Source: Hepsetus odoe (lineage: Eukaryota > Chordata > Actinopteri > Characiformes > Hepsetidae). Taken from it: a stretch of DNA of 64,000 bases. The translations under genes and the position numbers were made by a program. The stretch is taken from NCBI GenBank assembly GCA_017165825.1, contig CM029368.1, positions 646,720 through 710,719 of the forward strand. Reading direction: 5' to 3'. A model generated the notes under the pieces. That model did not search any database and was not told the DNA's origin. It saw only the letters and a program-made list of their open reading frames with translations. Below are positions 23,586-35,334 of this stretch, in pieces; the stretch's first letter is position 1, and every line of letters begins with the position of its first letter.

Positions 23586-23870
23586 GGTGAATGGAGCTGG
23601 ACGTCTGAATGTCCCTCAGACATGAACTGGTGGTGGAGGCACTGCCTGATGTCTGAGACGTGGTTTTAGTTTGGAGAAGAACCCGTTCATGGTGGAGGGA
23701 CACGAAGAAAAGTGATTTAGATTTCAGATGGACTATTTTACCATCATCACTGTCCCACAGAGACACTCAGACACGTGGAGGTTCACGGGGGGACAGATTT
23801 GGGACGACTGGTTCTGTCCAGCACCACTGGAGAGACAATCTGAACCAAACCTGCTCCTGAGAGACCGTTT
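23586..23870 (+). repeat. Unclassified dispersed repeat, copy 1
   Basis: Shares TCATGGTGGAGGGACAC, AGTGATTTAG, TCAGATGGACTATTTTACCA and CACAGAGACACTCAG in order with copies at 49.9 kb (same strand) and 55.0 kb (opposite strand). No protein coding is seen. Confidence 0.75.
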
Positions 23871-24049
23871 CGGGGGAATTTTGGAAAACGGATGAAGGTC
23901 CTTTATAGAATCTACAGAAATAACATCTGAAGTCTTTAAAAATCCAGTTAAATTCAAACCAAAGCAGCACTTCTGAGACCGTACTTTCTGTAAAAACAGG
24001 GATGAAGTTTAGAAGAAATAAAAAAAAGCTGTTTTTTCCCCCCCCCCAT

Positions 24050-24055
24050 TTTATT
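24050..24055 (-). terminator. Candidate osbpl7 poly(A) signal
   Basis: TTTATT on the plus strand reads AATAAA for the minus-strand osbpl7 gene, about 830 bases past its stop codon. The stretch 24056-24881 is the likely 3' UTR; it contains a (CA)n at about 24220 and A-rich runs near 24820-24860. Confidence 0.5.
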
Positions 24056-24881
24056 CATTTAAATAGGTTTGATTTGAAAGGAATTTACACAAAACAGACA
24101 TCCTTTACATTTTTCACTAAAACTACACACCGTTTCTCTTTTCCTTGGCATGCACAGCTGTAACCTCAACACACATCATCGTTAAACCACGTCATTATTA
24201 ACACCCCCCAAACACACACACACACACACACACACACAGCAGCAACCCGGCCTCAGGAAATGGAGAACAGACAAGGAATATTTACAAAATCAGTGGTCCT
24301 GAGGAAAAGGGAAAAGGGTTAGAAGTGTCCAGATGTGCCAAACTGCAGCCCAAAGACATCAAAATGAAAAACACACAGAAAAGACTCGTGGTCCAGTTCA
24401 GGCCCTCGGTGTGGAGACCGGAAACATTCGCACCCAGAAAAAGAAACCTATTCCCTTCACTCAGTCTCCGTCTGTGTGTCTGACTCCATCCATCACGAAC
24501 ATCATCCATAAAACACGTTCCGTTAAAAGAAATGGCTAAAACGGCTGGGCGGCTTTTAAGAACTTTGCTGAAATCGAAGCACTCGGCCGCGGCATCGGGA
24601 GGAGCGCGGCTCGAGAGGAGCATCCGGGTCTGAAGGCTTTATCCAGACTTGATTTCATTCGCTCCTTGTCACCACGGAAACGGGTTCATTAAGCATGCCC
24701 TCCCTCGGCGGCCCGGAGAAGCTGATTGGTTAAAAAGTTCGCTGGATATTGGGGGGGGGGGGGGTTGGGGTGTTCTTTCAGAGGGTTTATAAGATGTGCT
24801 GAAATCATGGGATGCAAATCTGGGTTAAAAAAAAAAAAAAGGAAAGGAAAAAAAAAAAAGTAATAAATCAACATCCCTCCA

Positions 24882-27800
24882 CTAATCGGTCGACCACAGA
24901 TCCAGATTTTCTGTGTTGGCGAATCCAGGATTTTCCCTGATCTTCCAGTAGGTTCCATTAGTCAGCCACACCTCTCTTCCAGCTTCATCCTCAGTTTTCC
25001 TGAAGAGAGAAGGAAAATTCCCTTTTAGTCGTTGTCCTGGTAATAAACTTCACTGCAATTGTTTCAATCAGAAATAATTATAATGGCGCTTTATGCCCCT
25101 CAGTCGATGCCACCTCAACATTTCCTCTTTCGAATTCCATGCTGTTACTGTCACCTATCCTATTAAGCTTCACATCATTGTCCTCTACCGTCCCCCAGGC
25201 TTACTTGGCAACCTCATCGACGAGCTAGATGTCTTCCTAAGTTCGTTCCCGGACGAGAACTCTCCAGTGATCCTTCTTGGAGACTTCAACCTACCAGGAG
25301 ATAAGATCCATACCAGCGGGCTTATGCAGCTTCTTTCATCCTTTGACCTGTCCCTCAACAATTCTCCTCCTACCCACAAAGCCGGCAACACTCTTGATCT
25401 AATATTCACCAGATCGCTCCCTGTGGGCAATATTCTGTCTACACCTCTACATGTATCTGATCACCATCTCTTATCTTTCAGGTTTCTTGCCAGCATGTTG
25501 CCCTGTCAACTAGAGACTCCAGAACATGCCCGGCGGAATCTCACCACTCTGTCACTGTCCTCTCTTTGCTCCGCAGTTCTCTCCCACCTATCTCCTCCTG
25601 CTACAACTACCCCGACTGTTTCTACTCTCGAACTCCGTACCAATGAACTTCTCTCCTCCCTCAGCCATTCAATTGACCAGCTCTGTCCTTTAATTAACAG
25701 AACAAGACGTGCCTCTCCGCGGGCCCCGTGGCTGACCGAAGTTCTGCGCAACAACCGTAGAGAACTGCGATCAGCTGAAAGGAAGTGGAGGAAATCTCGG
25801 CGTTCTGAGGATCTTGTTTCATTTCACTCTCTTCTCTCCATATTTGTTACAGATCTAGCCTCTGCCAAGTCGGTGTTCTTCAAGGCCAAGTTTGAAGAAT
25901 CCTCAACTAATCCTCGTAAACTTTTTGCCACCTTCTCTTCTCTTCTAAAACCGCCTCGTCCTCCTGTTGTCTCATCTCTCTCCCCAGATGACTTTGCTTC
26001 ATTTTTTGACGAGAAAACTGAGGCAATCAGAAGATCCTTCCACTCAACGGTCAATTCTCCTATCCAGCCCCAAGTGTCCTGTGACCACCAATTCCTTGCC
26101 CTCTCGCCGCTCTCCACGGAAGAGTTACTGCTACTCTTGAAGTCCAGCAATCCCACCACCTCGCCCCTTGATCCGATTCCATCATCCCTATTCCTGGAGT
26201 TGGCTTCAGATCTTCTTCCATACATTTCTCAGATTATCAATGGATCTCTTGAGACCGGCCATGTTCCATCTGCGTTCAAGTCTGCCATCGTCACTCCAAT
26301 CCTGAAGAAACCATCTCTGGATTGCACGGAATTGAACAACTACAGACCGGTATCCCTTCTCCCCTTTCTCTCCAAAGTCTTAGAGCGAGCAGTCTATAAC
26401 CAACTCAACGTCTTCCTAGCTCAAAATGGTCTCCAGGATCCCTACCAGTCTGGATTTAAAACATTGCACTCAACTGAAACAGCTCTTCTCGCTGTCACTC
26501 ACGAACTACATGCCGCAAGATCGAACAACCTGTCCTCCGTCTTGATTCTCCTTGATCTCTCGGCGGCCTTTGACACAGTGGATCACCAGCTCCTCCTGAC
26601 CACTCTCTCCAACCTGGGGATTGCTGGCACTTCCTGGCAGTGGTTCTCCTCATACCTACAGGATCGTCAGTACCAAGTTTCATGGCAGGGCCATCGGTCC
26701 ACTCCACGAAATTTGACAACTGGCGTTCCCCAAGGATCTGTCCTTGGTCCCCTTCTATTTTCTCTATATACCAGCTCTCTGGGGAAGGTCATACTCTCTC
26801 ATGGCTTCTCCTATCATTCTTATGCAGATGACACTCAACTCATCCTCTCCTTTCCCTCCCACGATCAACAGGTCTCTACCCGTATCTCTAACTGCCTGGC
26901 TGATGTCTCCGCATGGATGACAGCTCACCACCTCAAGCTCAACCCTGACAAGACTGAGCTTCTCTACTTCGAAGGCCATCAAACTCCGCGTCATGACCTT
27001 CTCATCTCCTTTGGGGGATCGCTTCTCGTCCCATCTCGATCGGCTAGGAACCTCGGTGTCACTTTCGACAACGAGCTCTCCTTCTCCTCCCACGTCCTTA
27101 ATCTCTCTAGGTCCTGCCGGCACCTTCTTTTCAACATTAGAAGAATCCGTCCTTTCCTCACCACCCAGGCAACCCAACTGCTGGTCCAGTCCCTGGTCAT
27201 CTCGAAGCTGGACTACTGCAACTCTCTCCTGGCAGGTCTTCCACTGAAGGCAACAAGACCACTACAATTGATTCAAAACGCTGCCGCTAGACTTGTCTTC
27301 AACCAGCCCAAGTTCTCTTCATCCACTCCTCTGCTGCGGGACCTGCATTGGCTCCCAGTGGCTGCTCGTATCAGGTTTAAAACTCTAACTCTCGCTTACA
27401 AGGCTACTAACAGCCTTTCACCATCTTACCTGTCGACTCTAATTAAACATCGTGTCTCTTCTCGTCCCCTCAGACCATCAAGCACTGCTCGGCTTGAACC
27501 TCCACCGTTGAAAAACAGAGGAAGACACGCATCAAGACTCTTCTCAGTTCTGGCCCCTCGGTGGTGGAACGAACTCCCCCTGTTGGTCAGAACTGCGGAG
27601 TCTCTCGCTGTCTTCAAACGTAGATTGAAGACCCACCTGTTCACAGAATTTCTGAGGGACTAATCCCTCCCAACCATCCACTCTCCTACCCTTACTCTTT
27701 CTTTCCAAAAAATCTCTACTCTTTCCTACTTTCCCACCCCTGCTCCTCCTCTCAAAAAAAAAAAAAAAAAAAAAAATAAAAAAAAAAAAAAAATTGATGT

Positions 27801-29918
27801 ATACTTGTTTAAGAGCTCTTAGTCTGTTACTTAGGTGGTACTAGCTAATCAACAGTTCTGATCTGTGCTGGTTACCAAGATGACGATCGATTGTGGAAAT
27901 AAAGCACTGTTGTAAGTCGCTCTGGATAAGAGCGTCTGCTAAATGCCGTAAATGTAAATGTAAATGTAAATTATAATAAAGAAGAAACAAGCTTTTTTTT
28001 CGGGGGGTAAAAAACCAAAACCGATCCATGTTGCCGATTTTAGTGAAGAAAAAAGTGAAAGTGACTATTCTTGTCATTGCGAGGGCAGGGCACGGCACAA
28101 GCATTTAACCCATGAAAACACCGTGCAGCAGTGGGCAGCTATGAAAGCGCCCGGGGAGCAGTGACAGGGACAGTACCTTGCTCAAGGGTACCTCAGGACA
28201 ACCTACTGTTGAGGGAATCGAACCCACAATCTTTCGATCCGGGGTGACTCCCTCACCACTAGACCACCGCTGCCCCAAACTGGACTCTGATTGGACGAGT
28301 GTTTCGTGAAATGAACGCGTTAAGATCAGCTGGTTCACTTTTCTGATAAACACCTGATTACAAAGTGTTTACTGTAAACATCACTCTGCTCTGCTCTCGC
28401 CGGCAGCACAAACTGAGACTAGAAGATCTCCGAAGCCCGGCTCACGGTCCGTTCTTGCACTAAGAGACGAACGGCATCGTGTCCCGTCGTCTTCTCCCTC
28501 AAGGACGTTTTACCCAACAGGGTGTTTTCAGGAGCTGATCTGATCAGCAGTGCTGGGGTTTGTCTGGAGTTCAGTTGATGTTTGTAGAGACAGTAAGTCC
28601 TACTGTGTCCTAAACCACACCCACAAGTCTGATCCACCTTCATGAAGATCTGGAGGAGATCAGAGTGGGCGAAGAGAAGATTTCGGGGTATAAATGTGGA
28701 TCCTAACGTGGCTATGCTGTCCTACAATGTCTAGATGGGTTTTGGAACATTTGATTTTTCCATGGATTCAGGACTGCCCCTCTGCCCTTTTGGACATTAC
28801 TGGACAGACTCAACCTTTAAGTGCAATCCTGTGAAAGGTCCAAGATCCTCACCTGAAGAAGCGAGGGATGTGTTCCTCTCCTCTTTTGGCCAGTTCCTTC
28901 CTCCGCTCCCTCTGCTTCTCCTCCACCTTGTCTTTGCGCTTATCGGCCTCGGTCACCTTACCCTCTTCCAGGAGCCTGAGAACGAGAGAATGAATTTTGG
29001 ATGAACCAGACCCATCCCGTTTCTTCTCGTGGAATAAAAACTTTGGTCCACAATCATAAAGGGTGATGAAAGAAGTGCTTCTGAACATGTGTAAAGGGGT
29101 GAGCACCTCTGGTCGGGGCGGTACCGGGTGTCTGTGGGGGGGAGAAGAGGCTCCATTTCGGGCGTGAGCTCGTTCAGCTCTCTGGCGTAGCTGGAAAACC
29201 CATAGTACTGAAAATAATCCTCGGGCTGAGGGTCTGGCAAAGAAGACAAGACAGAAAAATGATCCCAGATACAACAGGAGGTAGAAATGTACTCAATTAT
29301 AGAACATTACGCAACATCCTGTAACTAATCACCTTAATTACACCCCATCATACTGAATATAGAAGACCTTCCTTCCTTAGTTGAAGAGAAGGGGTTTGGG
29401 TCACTTTCAGGCCAAATCGAATCTTAATTTTGGGCAGCTCTGCTCCATTACATCATTTAAATAAATAAATATAATAAAAAAAATTAATAAAAAGGTATAG
29501 AATCTGCCTGTACTTTCATCTGTGTGTCTTCATTACAGGAAGTCATTCACAGATGAGGTTTGAAGCATCAAGCCGAAACTGACCTCCCAAACCTCGGACC
29601 TTCTTCCACCTTAAACGGTGGCGCCCGGCCTTCTTCCACCTTAAATAAATGCAGTCACACTCTAGTAACTGCTGCAGTATTGATCGATCCGATTTTACAA
29701 AACTACAAACCTCTAATCGGGCCTGTTTCAATCACAGCAGCTTCTATTCTGATGCATCACTACTCAAAGCAAATCAGTCATGTGACCTTTCGCTTTTTGG
29801 GAAACCTTATGTTTGTCCTGGGACTGGACAGTGACTGGGGGTTAAATTTAACCCTATAACTCCCACTGCTACTGGTGTGTGTGGATGGGTTCTATATAGA
29901 GCATAAACATACAGTTAA

Positions 29919-29962
<44 letters not shown>

Positions 29963-32900
29963 CGTAAGGTAACTCACTGGGTCTCCAGATGTATTGTGGG
30001 TTGGGCAGAGTGTCACAGTAGATGCCCTCGTGCCACTCGCCCCCAAACCGGTGCACCACGTTTCCAGCCTGGTCCAGGACCAACCCCTGCACTTCATTCT
30101 TACTGTTCTCCCCGGTACCGTAATGAGACTAACGGAGAGAAGACACAAGGAGAAGGTAGAAAATAAATAAACCAACCAATCAATTAAAAAAAAAAAAAAA
30201 AAAAAAAAAAATTGCTATAATTGTTGATAAACATATCATCCACCCATTAAAGAGCCCATACCCCACATTCTCTTGCTTTATGTTTCCCCTCCACCCTGAT
30301 CTCCACCGTGCCAGGACATAAGCCTGGAGTTATACGGTGTTATTTTTTTAAATCCTCATGCACCATCCTCTCTATCTCCGTGTTGAACAGACGGTCGGCG
30401 TGTCTGAGACTGTGATCTAAATGGGTTTAGATCTTCAAGGACTCTGGATTCAATGAACTGTTAAAGTTCTGGTGATCGTTTTTGGCTCTGGATGGTAAAA
30501 CGTGTCTCCTCGGAGAGTAAAGGTGGTTTGACGGGCTGGTGTTGGGACGGATGTTTGCTGTATGTTGGGAGTGCGAGAGTCCCACCTTCTGGAAGGTCAT
30601 TTTGCAAGTGCACACGTCACTCTTCAGGTTCCGGATCAGAACGTCTCCGTAATGTTCCAGCCAGCGCTGCTGACTGAAGACGCTGTGGATGCACGTCACC
30701 ACCTTGTTCCACTCATAATGATCTCCATACCTGCACCACATGACAGGCACACAAACATCATCCGACCTCCTCTGGAGAAGATGTATTCGGGTGTTTATTT
30801 GAAAATGTAGATAAATACTAAATTGTGTTTAAGTTGCTTTTTGTGAAAATGTAGAAACTGTAGAGTGTGTTAAACTTCTTGCCTTGGCAGAGTGACGTTC
30901 ACCATGCCTGAGGAGATGATCTCCACGGACTTCCCCCAGAACTTATTCTTCCATCTCTGATCTGCACAGAAAATAAAGGAACAGATCAAACACACTGAAA
31001 AACACAAACTCCTCATAGAACAAGATCACGCAAAACTAAAAACACAAACTCCTCATAGAACAAGATCACGCAAAACTAAGGCTTCATAATGGTTCTGACT
31101 GGAGTAGAACTTTTACATGGTTCTTTAACTCATCCGTCCACTGAAATGTTTCGCTGTGTAAAGCTCTGGAGGCGTGTGCCAACTGAAACGGTGCTGGACC
31201 TCCAGAACCAGAGCGGAGAACACAAACACCAAAGAACCTTCATGCTTAGAAGCGTCTGAAGGGACAGTGTGGGACTCTTACCCTGCCAGAAAGTGAAATT
31301 CTCAGATTCAGCATGGCAGGCGGAGACGGGAGGATGATGACTCACCTAAAAATAGAAGTGAAATTTAAAAAACAATAAGACATTAAGCTTTAATGCTATT
31401 GTTTATTGATCATGAAAAAGAAGGAGGAAGAAAGAAGATGAAGAAAACTTCATGAAACAATTTTAGAACACTAAACATAGGAAGGAAAAAATAACACCGA
31501 GCAAATGATTAGAATTAAGAATTTAAAGGTTTACTTCAACCGCCCCCTGCACGATCCCATGAGAATCGTGTCCATAGCAACGGGAAACCTCGTACCTGCT
31601 CGGCGACGTAGCGGAAGCCGCGGTCGTCTCTGATGCTCTCGTACGTCTCTCCCAGCACCGGGTTAAAGGGCTTATAACGGTTCCGCCAGGACGCCCAGGC
31701 ATAACCAGAGATGGAGAACACGGCCACGTACAGCTGGAGAACACACACACACACACACACACACACAAATATGTAAATTTGCTCTGTGCTGAATGGCTGC
31801 CCTGTGTTTGCTCCTAAATGAAGGAATATTTATTAACACCAGGCATCATTTCATTCATTCATCTTCAATAAAACGTGTTTCAAATGATTGAAAACTGCGA
31901 TTTATTTCATTCCCACTGTGTCGCTCCATCCTGCCAGCTATCCCTAACCAATCACTGACCCATCACATCCTTTCGTTAGATGGATGGAGAATATAACACT
32001 GAGTCCTGTGGGCACAGAGAAAGTGCTGAACTTCCTGTTTACCATCCTCTCGTACGGGTCGTCTGTGCGGCTGGCGACGTCCAGCAGGTGCGAGTACTCC
32101 AGCTCCTCGCTGACCCGCTGCAGTAAACTGAGCGGCTCGTTCAGGGCGACCGGCATGGACACGCGGGACAGGTCCTTCCCGATGTTGTTGTAGAGGATGC
32201 TGAGGATGCCAATGTGGCTGTTGTCGGAGCAGGGGGCGGGCAGGACCGTCCGGCGGCCTGTGTCCTTTGGTGCAGCGGCAGCAGCGGGGACTTCTGGGGT
32301 GCTGGACACACTCTCCCGGAACTGCACGCCGACGGCGGCTGAGAGACACCGAAATAATAAAGACCCGCCATGAGCAGAACAGAACTCATCTTAATCGGAA
32401 TCTCTGAACTTAATCTAGATTCTCCATTTCTTTGTTATTAGGGATTAGAAAAAGAAATAAATAATAATCTTACCCATTTCATTTTAATGCTCCCGATTTT
32501 TATTTTATGCTTTTTCATTTTAAGTGGCTTTTAAAGTAAAGCTCTCTCTGCACTTGGACCTTAACGCTCGAGTCGCTCAGTGTCCAACAAATGAGCTAAA
32601 GAGATATATTATATATATATATAAATAAAAAAGAATCAAATCAGATAAGATTTTTTGAATCTTAAACAGATCAGATGTTGATGTGATTTAAGTGGATTTA
32701 GTGCAGCGTGGACGATTCAAATGAACAAATAAACTAGTCACTTCTTTTTCGGGTCCACTGGTTCCTTCTGCTTCATTTAAACTTCTCACAACACATCTGG
32801 GTTCTTTGGGGTTTTTTTTTTGGTGAAATCTGAGAAGTTCAGAGATGATGCCTTTAGCAGATCTCCCCAGTTTAAACCCTGAAACACTGAAGAACCTGCG

Positions 32901-35297
32901 TGTTCTCTGGTTAGAATCCACTCCTGTGAAATCGTCCTCTATTTTTAGAACGGTTCCTCATCGTTACCTCATTACGCTTCACCCACACACTTCCAGCAAA
33001 CCCTGTCTTCAGGAACTGCTGGACGTTTTGCCGACCAGTTCGGAGAGTTCTGTAATAAATTTAGGACGGCGGCTCTCCTGCGGAGTGGTTCTCCTGCATT
33101 GCGCCGTTTTTAGGGTACTGAGATATTCCAGTTTCTCTTGTTGCCCAAATACAGAGACAAACACTGACTCACTGGTTTCAGTTCCACTCTTTCTCCCAGT
33201 GGTGCAAAAGTGAAAGTGACCAAGTCATTGTGAACCACAACCGAACACATGTAAGTGAAAGTGACTATTCTCGTCACACCTCTGCATTTCACCCACACGC
33301 AACATGCAGCAAGGGACAGCTATTGAAAGCACCCGGGGAGCAGTGACGGGGAACGGTACCTCAGTGCAACCTACTGGTTTGGGGTCCAAACCCACAACCT
33401 TCTGATCCTGGGGTCTCGTCCCTAACCAGTAGACCAGCTCTGCTGGACGGTGTGTGTGTTAAATACAGAGGATGTGTTTAATTTTGTTTCACTGTGTTAA
33501 CAATGACTAAGTCACTTTCATTTCACTTTAGTAGTGACTTACCATTAAAAATGTTCATTTTGACACAGAACTCACCAAACCGGTCACAGAAAATGACCGG
33601 CGCTTCCTGATGGCAGAGGTTTGCTGGAAAGGAGTGCAGAGTTACACTGATGGAAAAGAAGCCACTTCCTGCTGGGAATGTGTTTCCTGGACAGAACGAC
33701 TGCCAAGTCAAGGTAGAACAGAATTACCACAGAACCCAAGTGACGCAGGATGGTTAAGAGACAGCAGGTTAGGTTGAGTGGAACGTTCCACCTTAAGCAG
33801 CAGCTGGAGGAGCAGATCTAAACGGGTTAAACTCTCAGCAGACTTCAACAGAGCAGTCAGTCTGAGTGCTTCCAGCAGGGTTACTGAGGACGTGTGCAGG
33901 TGTGTGTGTGTAAGTAAAGCTGTACCATGTCCCTCCTCAGGTTCAGAGTTGCTGGTTGTGACGTCGCTCAGTCCCGACTCGTCAGAAGCTTCGTTTTCAG
34001 ACAAACTTGCAGACTCGATCACCTCGTTGGCGTCGTAGTATTCAGCCATGGACTCGGTCTGAGAGAGTCTGCGGACGGCCAGAGAGGGAGTCGAGGGCTA
34101 CCGGGGAGAAGATAGTCAACAACAACAACAACGACTCAGTTTTCAAAAGGATGGTCACATTACGACCAATATTACTGACAAGAACAACTATTACTAAAAT
34201 AATAAACATCCGATTGTTTTATGAACAGTGTTAGTCATCACCACGATTACTGCAAAAATAATCCATTACTGTTAACTGTTAATGATTGATGGTTTAGCAT
34301 TACTGGTAATAGTATTGTTTTTACCACCACCACATTTCTCAGAGCCAAGTTCATTTACAACAATAAAAAGAAACCGAGGAGCTTTCAAAGGTGATGTGTT
34401 TATTTTTTTTGTCAATGATGAGGTTTAGCTCAATAAAGTATAATTATCCTGTTCTAGTTAAGATTTTTCAAAAAAGAAAAGAAAGCTCAGCGTCCCCAAG
34501 CAGATTCGGATCGGCCTACCTGATCGGGTCGGACGGTGCAGAAGGACTCCTCAGTGGAGTCGGAGGACAGGGACACAGAGTGGACTTTAGTTAGACGGGA
34601 CTGAACCTCCAGCTACAGGAACACAAACACACCAAGAATTAACACCACGTTCTTCTGACTGACACACACACCCTCCCGAGTGATGGAGAGGGAGGACCAC
34701 TGAAGACAGTCGATTGTACAGTTCTGTTCATGTCTTGATCCCTCTCTTCCAGGCTTTTTTGTATGTTTAATGTTGTGCAGTTCTCCAGATCTTCCTGAAG
34801 GACAGTGTTCTTTAGAACAAAAGTCCTTTCACACCTCCATCACTGATTCAATGAAAGTTTAAAAACAGCCCAAACCAGTTACGCCGTGTTTGTTCGATAA
34901 CTGGTATGAAGATGTGCTTGATTTCAGGATTGAGCAACACCACGAGGCTTCAGACGCCGGGAAGATACACCGATACTGAAGTCGAAGACTCTCAGAGCAG
35001 GAGCGGAGGGTCAGGTCAGTTCTGACCTTTTAATTCAATTACAACTCTTTAGGAAACATTTCAAGTTTAAAACTCACACTTTGGACACATCTAATGATTC
35101 ATCACTAATTAATATTCTCATTATTTATCCTTGTTATATGCAGCGCGAAAAAGTCTGAACACACCAAACTGCTTCAGTTGTTCATGTTCTGATGCGAAAA
35201 GCTTCTTTACATGAGCAGAAGTTCAGCAGAACAGCTACATCATATTTTAGGTTCAGAGTTCTGCATAAGATTATACAGCGCTGCATGTCCGTGGAGC

Positions 35298-35334
<37 letters not shown>

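Noticed and set aside
28200..28280. Possible tRNA gene
   Set aside because: The A- and B-box words belong to a tRNA-derived SINE; the cloverleaf is not intact.
28849..29274. Single long minus-strand frame of 141 codons as a separate gene
   Set aside because: It spans two osbpl7 exons and the intron between them; the exons are accounted for in osbpl7.
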